DNA of 64,000 bases from Yersinia rohdei ATCC 43380 (GTDB lineage: Bacteria > Pseudomonadota > Gammaproteobacteria > Enterobacterales > Enterobacteriaceae). The notes beneath the pieces are model-generated. The model was not told where the DNA came from and searched no databases. It saw nothing but the letters and a program-made list of their open reading frames with translations. Positions 25,782 to 34,477 of the stretch are shown piece by piece. The position numbers were made by a program, and so were the translations under genes. Position 1 is the stretch's first letter, and each line of letters starts with the position of its first letter. The DNA lies in contig NZ_ACCD01000017.1 of the NCBI RefSeq assembly GCF_000173775.1, positions 21,287 to 85,286 on the forward strand. The letters are read 5' to 3'.

Positions 25782-26435
25782 TTAGTGCATCCCTGTCAAT
25801 TGAGACACCATGTGCGTCAGTCGGGTGGACAACGTGAACCACAGCCCCACCAGTATGACGACGCCCGCCCCCCACGAGAACCAATAGGTTTTGCGTCCGG
25901 AGCGCAGGCGCAATGAGCGCGAAACCACCGGCGTATCCTGTGAGGAGGCAAACGGCGGTACCAGCAAACTCAGCTTGCGCACCACATCTTCCCGGCGCTC
26001 GTCGCCTTGTTCACGGTAGCGACCGGCAAACCCCAGGGTCAACGCGCGGTAAAAACAGGTCAATACCGCCGTATCCGGTGCCGGTTCCTGCAATACAGTA
26101 CGGATCCGCTCCCACAGCTCTTCACCCGCATTCAAGGTATTGAAGTAACGGGCTTGAAGCGGGTCTTTCAGCCATTTCATATAACCGCTGTCTTGCTTCT
26201 GGCGGTTTAGGACACTTTCATCCAGTAACGCGCACTGGGTGTACAGCATATGGTCACAGCTGATTTCGCTGAAGCCAGCGTGGGACAGCGCCGTGCGCGC
26301 GCCGTCAATCCACTCACAGGCTCGACGGTACAACGCTTCCCCGTCTTCAATTTCCTGACCATTACGTAACTGGCTGACCATCAGCCAACAGGGGTAAAAA
26401 ACCGTATCAACAACCGACGTATTTATTTTGCTCAT
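25782..26435 (-). CDS. tssL: T6SS inner-membrane protein TssL (DotU)
   Basis: TssL is the small inner-membrane partner of TssM, and its cytoplasmic domain recruits the baseplate through TssK. The 217-residue protein is a DotU domain (about 5-175: FYPCWLMVSQLRNGQEI, ALLDESVLN, FYRALTLGFAGRYRE) with a single C-terminal helix (YWFSWGAGVVILVGLWFTLS, about 183-203) and a short periplasmic end. It has no fused peptidoglycan-binding domain; that function is supplied by the next gene. The start overlaps the tssK stop (ATGA). Confidence 0.94.
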   Translation of the reverse strand: MSKINTSVVDTVFYPCWLMVSQLRNGQEIEDGEALYRRACEWIDGARTALSHAGFSEISCDHMLYTQCALLDESVLNRQKQDSGYMKWLKDPLQARYFNTLNAGEELWERIRTVLQEPAPDTAVLTCFYRALTLGFAGRYREQGDERREDVVRKLSLLVPPFASSQDTPVVSRSLRLRSGRKTYWFSWGAGVVILVGLWFTLSTRLTHMVSQLTGMH

Positions 26436-27769
26436 GAGCGCAGCACCGCAAACAGTTCAAGTTTGACATCGCCCAGTGAACCTGGGGTGTAGAAAGCACA
26501 GTTACCCGCATCCAGCATGGCTTGCGCCGCGGGCCCCTTGAGGTCAAGGGCAAAATACTGATTCTCCAGACGTAGCGGGATAGCGGCGGGCACATGAGAT
26601 AGCGGTTTCATCGCCACACCGTTGAGTGCCACATTGACCACATCTGACACATCCTCAACGCTGCCCGCCTTACATAACAACGGGAACTGGGTTTGCAACA
26701 GATGGTTGGGGATAGAAGATCGGACAGAGAGATAGAAATCAGCCCCTTCACGCAGGCGGGCGTCATGCAATGAACCTGTCCAGAACTGGCCCTCGTGAGC
26801 CAATTCAATCGCCACCATACGCGATGGCAGACTGGCTTCGAGCAGGGCATCAAGTAAGCTAAACAGTGGCGGGAAAACCCGCTCTGGCGCGTCATGCTGA
26901 TAAAGCGGAATATCTTCGGCTTTATGCTCAAGGGAAAAGGTCAGCAGGCTACCGGCGAGGCGGGCCAGTTCACGATAGAACAGTTCAGGATGGCGGGAAG
27001 GCGTCTGATACAGTTCCATCAATACCGGTTCAGCACTGTTTAGCGCATTCAGCAACCAAAATAGCGACACATCGGCCACGGCGAAATCCGCCATCCGCTC
27101 GTTGCTCTCACGCCGCATTCCCATCAAACGGCGTCGACGTGCCTGTAGGCGATGGATTAAATCGCCCAGTTCGGTCAATACCGTCTGACTTGCCGCCAGT
27201 GACAGCATCGGGGGAATAAAACTCTCATCCTGTATCCACTGCCCCTGCGCATTGCGAATCAACCGCACCACTGGACAAGTCAGATAGGCACTGTTTTCCT
27301 GATGAGCAAAACGCAACGTGACGGCGTGGCGCATGATTGCCAGTTCGGTGCGCTCATGGCCGGCAAGTTCTTGTACCGTAACCCATTCCTGCTGCCAACG
27401 GCGAGGGCGCGCGCTGTCCTGCCCATCATCCAGATTGCCACCGTTGGCAGAAAGCAAGGGTAATGCCAACACGACGTCTACGGCGTCGCGGTCTGTCACG
27501 GTGGACAAATCACACGCGGGGGGCAGATTATCCGCCCGTACAGAATCAATTAGCGTGCCATCAGGAAAGCGAACCACCAGCCGCAGAGCATTCAGCCGAG
27601 AAAGCGCCAACGATCCACTGTCAAATGCCGCATCAATGACACCCCATGGGGATGCCAGTGTCATATGTGCCACGCTGTCTGCCACATAGGCATCCCAACG
27701 GGCCTGCTGCTGGAATTGTTGTGGGGCCAAAAAGGCCCCGTCGTTCCATAACGGACGATAAATTTTCAT
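26432..27769 (-). CDS. tssK: T6SS baseplate-membrane adaptor TssK
   Basis: TssK trimers join the baseplate to the TssL/TssM membrane complex and resemble phage receptor-binding proteins. The 445 residues begin with the family motif, RPLWNDGAFLAPQQFQQQ. They contain the shoulder region and a helical middle (RRRRLMGMRRESNERMADFA), and end with a head domain (LRLENQYFALDLKGPAAQAM). The ATG at 27769 has GGAGA upstream. The gene lies 10 bp after tssC and overlaps tssL by 4 bp, the usual order in enterobacterial clusters. Confidence 0.95.
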   Translation of the reverse strand: MKIYRPLWNDGAFLAPQQFQQQARWDAYVADSVAHMTLASPWGVIDAAFDSGSLALSRLNALRLVVRFPDGTLIDSVRADNLPPACDLSTVTDRDAVDVVLALPLLSANGGNLDDGQDSARPRRWQQEWVTVQELAGHERTELAIMRHAVTLRFAHQENSAYLTCPVVRLIRNAQGQWIQDESFIPPMLSLAASQTVLTELGDLIHRLQARRRRLMGMRRESNERMADFAVADVSLFWLLNALNSAEPVLMELYQTPSRHPELFYRELARLAGSLLTFSLEHKAEDIPLYQHDAPERVFPPLFSLLDALLEASLPSRMVAIELAHEGQFWTGSLHDARLREGADFYLSVRSSIPNHLLQTQFPLLCKAGSVEDVSDVVNVALNGVAMKPLSHVPAAIPLRLENQYFALDLKGPAAQAMLDAGNCAFYTPGSLGDVKLELFAVLRS

Positions 27770-27779
27770 CGTGTCTCCG

Positions 27780-29324
27780 TTATGCCTTAGCCTTCGGCAT
27801 CTGAGAAACCAATGACAGATTCACGTCCATGCCTTCCACCTGGAAGTGCGGTACCGCATACAATTTCACACGGAAGAAGCCGGGGTTATCTTCGATATCT
27901 TCCACTGTGACTTTCGCATCACGCAATGGATGAGACGCCTGCAGGTCGTCGCCCGGATCGGTCATTTCAGTCACCAGCCCACTGATCCAGTTGTTCAGCT
28001 CCAGCTCCAACAGACGGCGGTCTTTAGTGGTGCCGATATTCTCGCGCTGAATCAATTTCAGATAATGCGCAATACGCGACAGCAAGAAAATGTACGGCAG
28101 GCGGGCGTTAATACGGCTGTTGGCGGTGGCGGCAGCGGTCTCATACAATGCCGGTTTCTGCGCCGAGTTGGCCGAGAAGAAGCAGGAGTAATCACGGTTT
28201 TTGTAGTACGACAGTGGGATAAAGCCCAGGTTGGCAAACTCAAACTCGCGCGTTTCTGGGATCATTACTTCTGAAGGGATTTTGACCTGATTACCGGTAC
28301 CCAAGTCATACAGGTGAATAGGTAAATCGGTGACTGCACCGCCCGCTTGTGGGCCACGAATTTGTACGCACCAGCCATTTTTAATGAAGCTTTTCACCAT
28401 GTTGGCAGCAAATGAGAATGATGCATTCGCCCACAGGTATTTTTCGTGATCCGGGCCTTTCACTTCTTCGACATAGTTAAAACTGCGCACCGGCACGGTA
28501 TCCGGGCCATAAGGCAAGCGCCCTAATACGCGCGGCATGGTCAGGCCGATATAGCGCGCATCGTCGGAGTCACGGAAGGATTTCCACTTAATGTATTCCG
28601 CGCGGTCAAAATAGTTGCCAATGTCTTTGATGGCGGCCACTTCTTCCATCGAATCTTTAAGGAAGAATTTCGGGCCAACGGCGCCGATGAAAGGCATGTG
28701 CGCCGCGGCAGACACCTTAGAAATATTGCGCAGCAGAGCAATATCTTGTGGGCCAGAATCGAATTCATAGTTGGAGATGACCGAACCAATCGGCTCACCG
28801 CCCGGTGTGTCATATTCCTGAATATAGGTATGGCGATACAGGCCGCTTTGTACAATTTCCGGACAGTCTTCAAAGTCCTGACGCAAATCTTCTTTGGAGA
28901 CGTCCAACAGTTCGATTTTGACATTCTGACGGAAATCAGTGCGGTCAATCAGGAACTTAAGGCCACGCCAGCCAGATTCTACGCGCTGGAAATCTGGGTG
29001 GTGCATCACCGCATCCAACTGGCGACTGATTTGGTCATCTAGCGCCGCAATGTGGCCATCCAGCAGAGTTTTATCCAGCTTTTCCACTTTTTTAGACGAT
29101 TGCTTCAGCAGGTCTAAAAAGACGCTAACCGCAGCGGTCACGCGCTCATCGGTGGTCGCTTCTGCCAGGGCATCGTTGTTCTGAAAGGCATCAAGGCCGG
29201 TCAGGGAGGATACCGGGCTAAGGTTAATTTTTTCAAATAGTGAGGCATAAACCCCCTGAGCCACAGGGTTATTATCTAATAGGGTCGTCGCACTACCCTG
29301 CGCAGTATTTTCCTGTACAGACAT
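27780..29324 (-). CDS. tssC: T6SS contractile sheath large subunit TssC (VipB)
   Basis: TssC with TssB builds the contractile sheath, and its N-terminal helix is the ClpV target. The 514-residue protein shows the family blocks: VMHHPDFQRVESGWRGLKFL, FGSV-type loop replaced by YDTPGGEPIGSVISNYEFD, ISKVSAAAHMPFIGAVGPKF, MPRVLGRLPYG, and a C-terminal DNPGFFRVKLYAVPHFQVEG. I prefer the ATG at 29324, which has AAGGA 8 nt upstream, over one two codons earlier at 29330, whose spacing is too short. It follows tssB by 48 bp. Confidence 0.96.
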   Translation of the reverse strand: MSVQENTAQGSATTLLDNNPVAQGVYASLFEKINLSPVSSLTGLDAFQNNDALAEATTDERVTAAVSVFLDLLKQSSKKVEKLDKTLLDGHIAALDDQISRQLDAVMHHPDFQRVESGWRGLKFLIDRTDFRQNVKIELLDVSKEDLRQDFEDCPEIVQSGLYRHTYIQEYDTPGGEPIGSVISNYEFDSGPQDIALLRNISKVSAAAHMPFIGAVGPKFFLKDSMEEVAAIKDIGNYFDRAEYIKWKSFRDSDDARYIGLTMPRVLGRLPYGPDTVPVRSFNYVEEVKGPDHEKYLWANASFSFAANMVKSFIKNGWCVQIRGPQAGGAVTDLPIHLYDLGTGNQVKIPSEVMIPETREFEFANLGFIPLSYYKNRDYSCFFSANSAQKPALYETAAATANSRINARLPYIFLLSRIAHYLKLIQRENIGTTKDRRLLELELNNWISGLVTEMTDPGDDLQASHPLRDAKVTVEDIEDNPGFFRVKLYAVPHFQVEGMDVNLSLVSQMPKAKA

Positions 29325-29372
29325 CAGCATGTTCCTTTTCTTCTTTCCGTTTACAAGCGGCTAATTCAGTGA

Positions 29373-29873
29373 TTAACAGTCTTTCGGGGCCAGAGCCGCC
29401 AATTCCGCACGCAGTTCATCGCTCAGCGCATCGTCTTTGAGGATATTTTCCAGCTCACGGCGGAAGGTGGCGTTGTCCAGCAGATTGGATTTGAGGTCAC
29501 GCAGCAGGTTGCGCATCGCCAATAAGGCACGCAGTTGCGGGATTTGACGGGCGACGCTTTCCGGCTCGAAATCTTTCATATCACGGAAGGTCAGAGACAC
29601 GGCGGTGTCGGTATTATCCGCAGCCAAAGTATCTGACACGGTTAATTTCAGGCTCGGCTGGAACTCGGCCAGTACACTGTTAAAATTATTCTTGTTGATA
29701 TTAAGTTTTTCGCGCTCAGACAGTGGGCGTTGTTCCTGGCCATTGCTGTAATCCCCCATGACTAACAGTTTCAGAGGAAGCTCCATTTTCTTCTGGGCTC
29801 CGCCTGTATGGAGGTCTAATTTAATATTAACGCGCGCCTTGGGTATTTCATTTTGGAAGCTTGAAGAGGACAT
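29373..29873 (-). CDS. tssB: T6SS contractile sheath small subunit TssB (VipA)
   Basis: TssB pairs with TssC in the sheath. The 166 residues match VipA: PKARVNIKLDLHTGGAQKKM near the start, ELPLKLLVMGDYSNG, PLSEREKLNINKNNFNSVL and a helical C-terminus (RNLLRDLKSNLLDN, RRELENILKD). It is the first gene of the T6SS operon, with AAGGAAAG just before the ATG. It follows an 850-bp non-coding region that must contain the main T6SS promoter. Confidence 0.96.
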   Translation of the reverse strand: MSSSSFQNEIPKARVNIKLDLHTGGAQKKMELPLKLLVMGDYSNGQEQRPLSEREKLNINKNNFNSVLAEFQPSLKLTVSDTLAADNTDTAVSLTFRDMKDFEPESVARQIPQLRALLAMRNLLRDLKSNLLDNATFRRELENILKDDALSDELRAELAALAPKDC

Positions 29874-30654
29874 CGACTTTCCTTGTTAGGGGAAGGGGAT
29901 TTAGGAAATCCATTCCTGATGATATGTGTAAAATAATCTACGTCGCCTAACTAAACATCCGTAACCTACCGATAAAACAGGTGGATTAAATAATAAAAAT
30001 TGTTCGCAGAAAATATTATCCATTCATCTGATGGCATTAAACTGTCTCTGAAAGGTATTTTTAATACACATGAACAACTCAAGTAAATACCTGACAGGCG
30101 GCAGTGTAGAAACATTAGCTTTATAACACCAATGAGTTAAATGTTACCAAATGTAACTGTAAATTTTCATTACAATGATGATATATAAGAAGTTTCCTAC
30201 ACACCGTTTCATAAATGAATGTTAAGAGCGTGTTATTGATGAGTTTAATGAAAATCATAAAAACCAAATTAGGACTCTTCCTTAATAATTGAAGGAATAT
30301 TCCTACACGACTTCCGTTATAAAAGTGTGACTCAAATCAAATATATTTTTATGAAAAAACAGGATGCACTACCATACCTATTATGATAATGAATCAGTTG
30401 ACCATTGATAACCCAAACATGATTTACCCATCAGAAAATTATTGAACAACCCTGTCAACTCAGATATTGATTTTAGTACCCTTTCCTTACTAATAAACGC
30501 GTCGGTTAATATCTTATAAATAACCCGCTGAGGCACTGAGGTAATACCGGAGATAATTGTGTTGTAATGTGAGAAGTTACCGGGAGCGGCACGAACTAAA
30601 TAATGCGTTTGATGAGGCTGATAATTGCAGGACTAAGTACTAAAGTAGGATATT
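29874..30654 (-). promoter_or_regulatory. Long non-coding region upstream of the T6SS operon
   Basis: About 780 AT-rich bases lie between the tctA 3' palindrome and tssB, with no convincing gene on either strand. The region must contain the main T6SS promoter and regulator sites. A candidate RcsAB-like box lies at 30292-30305. I could not place the promoter by eye. Confidence 0.6.
30292..30305. promoter_or_regulatory. RcsAB-box-like palindrome
   Basis: AAGGAATATTCCTA contains the perfect 12-bp palindrome AGGAATATTCCT and matches 12 of 14 positions of the RcsAB box as I recall it (TAAGAATATTCCTA). It lies about 420 bp upstream of the tssB start. The match is by eye and could be chance in AT-rich DNA. 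Confidence 0.35.
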
Positions 30655-30725
30655 AAGCTGCAACTCACCCAATAAATCGAGGCCAATAACCTTATAATTA
30701 TCAGCCTCGGAGTGAGGTGCAGCTT
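30655..30725. repeat. Long imperfect palindrome at the tctA stop codon
   Basis: Outer arms AAGCTGCAACTCACCC and GAGTGAGGTGCAGCTT and inner arms CGAGGC and GCCTCG form a roughly 70-base stem-loop that begins at the last base of the tctA stop codon. A further GAGGCTGATAATT copy lies at about 30614-30626 on the plus strand, able to pair with the minus-strand copy inside the palindrome. It could end or stabilise the tct transcript; there is no clear T-run, so a simple intrinsic terminator is uncertain. Confidence 0.5.
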
Positions 30726-32245
30726 TAGCCTTCGTTAACGGTTGAGTTTGATTGGCGAAGTTTACGTATCACCCGCAAGATAGGCGGCAGAAGCAATACC
30801 ACAACGGCCAGTATGAGTAAGCTTTTGGCAATGGGGCTAGACCACAGAATATCGTAGTTTCCATTGCTAATGGACAGCGCGCGACGCAAGTTTTGCTCCA
30901 ACATTTCGCCCAAAACAAAACCTAAAATCAACGGGGACATTGGGAAATTCATTTTTCTAAGCAGATAGCCAAAGACCCCTAATCCGACCATTAACATCAG
31001 GTCGAAAGTGGTGCTGTGCACCGCATAGACCCCTACCGCAGAGACTGCCGCAATAGCGGGGACAAGAAACCATAGCGGAATCGTTAGCATGCGAGTGAAG
31101 AAGCCGACCAGAGGCAAGTTCATCAGCAGCAATATCACATTAGCTATCAATAAAGAGGCAATTAGCCCCCAGACGATATCCGGTTGCTCGGTGAACATTG
31201 CCGGCCCCGGCGTGATATTATAGAGGGTCAATGCCCCCATCATTACCGCCGTGGTGCCAGACCCAGGGACGCCCAGAGTCAGCATCGGAATAAAAGATCC
31301 ACAAGCAGAGGCATTATTTGCCGCCTCAGGAGCTGCAACACCACGAATATCCCCTTTACCAAAGCTATCACTGTTGCCACTGATGCGCTTTTCGGTCATG
31401 TAGGTCAATGCGCTGGCAATGGTGGCCCCCGCTCCCGGCAGAATCCCGACAAAGAAACCAATCACAGAAGAGCGCAATGTTGGCCCGACACACTCTGCGG
31501 CTTCTTTACGGTTGAACATCAATCGGCCGGTTTTACGCACCAGTTTCTGTCCGGTGCTGGTGCTTTCTAGCATCAGCAAGATTTCACTGACCGAAAATAA
31601 CCCAATCACTACCACGATAAATTGGATCCCATCGGACAGATGAACACTATCAAATGTGAAGCGATAAACACCGGTATTTGCATCCACGCCGACCGTGGCC
31701 AGCCCCAATCCGATTAAGGCCGCTAACAATGATTTTAAGGGGTTTTGGCTCATCATGCTGCCAAGACAGGCGATGGCGAAAACCATTAATGCGAAATACT
31801 CCGATGGGCCGAAGGCCAGTGACCACTGCGCCAGTAGCGGTGCAAACAGAATAATCCCACCAATTGCCAGTATTGAACCAACAAATGAGCTAACCGCTGA
31901 AATAGATAGCGCTACACCGGCACGGCCTTGTTGCGCCATCGGGTAACCATCGAGGGCGGTCATGATGGCCGCGGCATCGCCGGGCACATTAAGTAATATG
32001 GATGAAATACGCCCACCATATTCACAACCGATATAAACCGTGGCCAGCAAGATAAGAGCAGACTCTGCCGGCAGTTTGAGGGCGAAAGCGAGTGGCAGCA
32101 AAATAGCCACGCCATTGATCGGCCCCAATCCCGGCAGTAAACCAACAATAGTGCCGATAAAGCAGCCTATTAAGGCAATCATCAGGTTTTGTGGTGTTAA
32201 TGCCACCTCAAATCCTTGCGATAAATACATCCAAGTGTCCATCAC
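30725..32245 (-). CDS. tctA: Tripartite tricarboxylate transporter large membrane subunit TctA
   Basis: TctA is the 12-helix permease of the TTT family that imports citrate-type tricarboxylates with TctB and the binding protein TctC. The 506 residues are hydrophobic throughout and carry the family signatures GTIVGLLPGLGPINGVAILL and the mirrored VGILPGAGATIASALTYMTE, plus LTLGVPGSGTTAVMMGAL. The length is standard. It is the last gene of tctCBA, 7 bp after tctB. The real substrate could be another carboxylate, since TTT systems vary, but linked tctDE favours tricarboxylates. Confidence 0.93.
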   Translation of the reverse strand: MMDTWMYLSQGFEVALTPQNLMIALIGCFIGTIVGLLPGLGPINGVAILLPLAFALKLPAESALILLATVYIGCEYGGRISSILLNVPGDAAAIMTALDGYPMAQQGRAGVALSISAVSSFVGSILAIGGIILFAPLLAQWSLAFGPSEYFALMVFAIACLGSMMSQNPLKSLLAALIGLGLATVGVDANTGVYRFTFDSVHLSDGIQFIVVVIGLFSVSEILLMLESTSTGQKLVRKTGRLMFNRKEAAECVGPTLRSSVIGFFVGILPGAGATIASALTYMTEKRISGNSDSFGKGDIRGVAAPEAANNASACGSFIPMLTLGVPGSGTTAVMMGALTLYNITPGPAMFTEQPDIVWGLIASLLIANVILLLMNLPLVGFFTRMLTIPLWFLVPAIAAVSAVGVYAVHSTTFDLMLMVGLGVFGYLLRKMNFPMSPLILGFVLGEMLEQNLRRALSISNGNYDILWSSPIAKSLLILAVVVLLLPPILRVIRKLRQSNSTVNEG

Positions 32246-32252
32246 AACCTCA

Positions 32253-32684
32253 TTAGTTCAGCCAAACGCCGAGCGGTAGGGTGACATCAAGTAAATAGTC
32301 AAAGGCATAGAACAATGACGCGCCCAGAACGACACCAGACAGCGCCGCAACCCATATTTTCGCCTCAAATAACAATGCAATACTGAATGTGAGTAAGGCT
32401 GTCGCCAGTGGAAAACCGAGCGACTCAAACCCCCAGGCATAGAGCACTAATGTCATCACCATCACCAGCAGGCGGTGCAATACTTTGGCGTGCGGCCAGG
32501 CAATAACATCAGGTTTACGCAGCAGCAATAGCACCGAGCAAAGTGTCATTAACGATAGAATTGCTATTGGGAAAGGACGCGGGCCTAGCGGCTCGTAACT
32601 GTATTCGCTTTGAATTCCCCAGCCAATAAATAGGCCACTGATACAGAGCAGGATCCATATACTGGCAAAAATGCGATCGCTCAT
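32253..32684 (-). CDS. tctB: Tripartite tricarboxylate transporter small membrane subunit TctB
   Basis: This 143-residue protein has four predicted helices (about 8-25, 40-57, 70-90 and 95-135), the layout of the TctB small subunit. It also has the LGPRPFPI segment after the first helix, typical of the family. Sequence conservation in TctB is low, so the call rests mainly on topology and on its place between tctC and tctA. Confidence 0.9.
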   Translation of the reverse strand: MSDRIFASIWILLCISGLFIGWGIQSEYSYEPLGPRPFPIAILSLMTLCSVLLLLRKPDVIAWPHAKVLHRLLVMVMTLVLYAWGFESLGFPLATALLTFSIALLFEAKIWVAALSGVVLGASLFYAFDYLLDVTLPLGVWLN

Positions 32685-32699
32685 GCGCGTTCTCCTTAA

Positions 32700-33680
32700 T
32701 TATTTGGCCAGACCGAATGCTTTAGCTTGTTCACGGTATTGTTCGACCTGTTTTTTGACATAAGCATCCAGCTCTTTACCGGTCAGATTGAACTCAAATA
32801 AGCCGCGCAATTCACGTTGTTTTTTGAACTCGTCAGTTTGTACCAAAGTATTAAAGGCGTCTGTCCACCATTGATATTCTTCATCACTGACTTTTGGCCC
32901 CAGATAGAAACCACGAATAATCGGCCACACTAAATTGAAACCTTGCTCTTTAGCGGTTGGGATACCCGCCAGTTGGCCGGGCAGACGTTGTTCTGAATAA
33001 ACAGCCAATACCCGTAATTTATCACCCGCCAGATAGGGCACCATTTCACTTAAATCGCCGGATACCGCCTGAATATGATTGCCTAACAACGCGGTAACAG
33101 GTTCGCCGCCGCCCTCAAAGGCTACATAGCGCATTTTATGAGGATCTACGCCAACTTCACGCGCCAGTAAGGCTGTTTTCATCCAATCCTGACTACCAAT
33201 TGAAGCACCAGCGCCGAAGACCACACTGTTAGGATCCTGTTTAAAAGCATTCATCAGGTCTGTAAGGGTTTTATAGGGTGAGTCAGCCCGCACGGCTATC
33301 ATGCCGTAATCAGTGCCGATAGCCGCCAGCCACTTCACATCGTCAGGGCTATAGCGGCCAAATTTATTTTGTGCCAGATTAAGTAAAGAGCCACCGGAGA
33401 AAGCGACTACGGTGCCGAACTCTGCTGGGCGCTGTGCCACAATGGCGTTATAGGCCACCGCCCCCACACCACCCGGCATATAGGTCACCCGCATCGGGCG
33501 GTCAATCGCTTTAGTCTCTTGCAGGGAAACCTGAATCAATTTACAAGTGAGGTCAAAGCCGCCTCCAGGTTTAGCTGGGGCAATACATTCCGTTCTGCCA
33601 GGTGCATCGATAGCTTGTGCCATTTGTGCCGTCAGCATCAGAACCGAGGCAACTAAAGTGCGGGTAATTATTCTTTTCAT
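32700..33680 (-). CDS. tctC: Periplasmic tricarboxylate-binding protein TctC
   Basis: TctC captures the substrate in the periplasm and hands it to TctAB. The 326 residues comprise a Sec signal peptide (about 1-23, ending AQAID) and a TTT/Bug-type binding domain: ECIAPAKPGGGFDLTCKLIQ, MRVTYMPGGVGAVAYN, VVFGAGASIGSQDWMKTALL and GNHIQAVSGDLSEM. The ATG at 33680 has GAGGG upstream. It is the first gene of tctCBA and is read away from tctDE; the 122-bp spacer contains tandem repeats likely bound by TctD. Confidence 0.93.
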   Translation of the reverse strand: MKRIITRTLVASVLMLTAQMAQAIDAPGRTECIAPAKPGGGFDLTCKLIQVSLQETKAIDRPMRVTYMPGGVGAVAYNAIVAQRPAEFGTVVAFSGGSLLNLAQNKFGRYSPDDVKWLAAIGTDYGMIAVRADSPYKTLTDLMNAFKQDPNSVVFGAGASIGSQDWMKTALLAREVGVDPHKMRYVAFEGGGEPVTALLGNHIQAVSGDLSEMVPYLAGDKLRVLAVYSEQRLPGQLAGIPTAKEQGFNLVWPIIRGFYLGPKVSDEEYQWWTDAFNTLVQTDEFKKQRELRGLFEFNLTGKELDAYVKKQVEQYREQAKAFGLAK

Positions 33681-33755
33681 TTTTTTCCCTCATTATTTTC
33701 TTCTAAATTGTGAGCTTTCCCGCGATTGCGAGGTTGCTGAATTGTTAATAGATTA

Positions 33756-33774
33756 ACCTTTCAGTTACCTTTCA
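33756..33774 (+). promoter_or_regulatory. Tandem 11-bp repeats, candidate TctD site
   Basis: ACCTTTCA occurs twice with a 3-nt spacer (ACCTTTCA-GTT-ACCTTTCA), an 11-bp period that places both copies on one DNA face. OmpR/PhoB-class regulators such as TctD usually bind such direct repeats. It lies 28 bp before tctD and about 76 bp from the tctC start, in the shared promoter region. Confidence 0.5.
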
Positions 33775-33802
33775 ACAGGAATGAAAAAGTACAGGATGTG
33801 AT

Positions 33803-34477
33803 ATGCGTCTCTTGTTAGTAGAAGATCACCCCGAGTTATCTCACTGGTTGCAGAAAGCATTGACTCATGCGGGCTTCGCTGTGGATGTCATAAATGATGG
33901 TCTTGCCGCCGATCATTTGCTGCAAAATGAAAATTACGCACTGGTGGTATTGGATGTGGCGTTGCCGCGCCTGAATGGGTTGGATCTGCTGGCACGATTG
34001 CGTAAACGTGGACAGACCCTGCCGGTGTTGTTATTGACCGCCAGAACTGAAGTAGCAGACCGGGTGAAAGGGCTGAATTTGGGGGCTGATGACTATTTGA
34101 CGAAGCCATTTGAACTGGATGAACTGGAGGCGCGGATACGTGCTTTATTGCGCCGTAGTATCGGTGAAACCGGGCAGGCGGTGGAGTTTGGTGATTTGAC
34201 CTATCACGACGAAGGCTACTTTCTGTTAGCTGACAAACCATTGGCGCTGACACCGCGGGAATCGGCAGTATTAACCTCACTGATGCATCGCCGGGGTAGA
34301 CCGGTTGCCAAACAACAACTGTTTGAGCAGGTATTTACCTTATCCGACGATGCTAATCCAGAAAGTATTGAACTGTATGTGCATCGGGTACGTAAAAAAC
34401 TACAAGGCAGTAATGTGTCTATCCAAACCTTACGCGGTTTAGGTTACAGCCTGGAATGTACCCATGACGCGCTCTAA
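33803..34477 (+). CDS. tctD: Response regulator TctD
   Basis: This OmpR-class response regulator of 224 residues has a receiver domain (about 1-115; E7-D8 acidic pocket, phospho-acceptor D51 in LVVLDVALPRLNG, T80/K102 region LTARTE and YLTKPF) and a winged-helix DNA-binding domain (about 125-220; LALTPRESAVLTSL, ELYVHRVRKKL, IQTLRGLGYSL). In Salmonella, TctD controls tctCBA. The ATG has AGGAT upstream. The stop overlaps tctE by 14 bp, and the gene is divergent from tctC. Confidence 0.93.
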   Translation: MRLLLVEDHPELSHWLQKALTHAGFAVDVINDGLAADHLLQNENYALVVLDVALPRLNGLDLLARLRKRGQTLPVLLLTARTEVADRVKGLNLGADDYLTKPFELDELEARIRALLRRSIGETGQAVEFGDLTYHDEGYFLLADKPLALTPRESAVLTSLMHRRGRPVAKQQLFEQVFTLSDDANPESIELYVHRVRKKLQGSNVSIQTLRGLGYSLECTHDAL

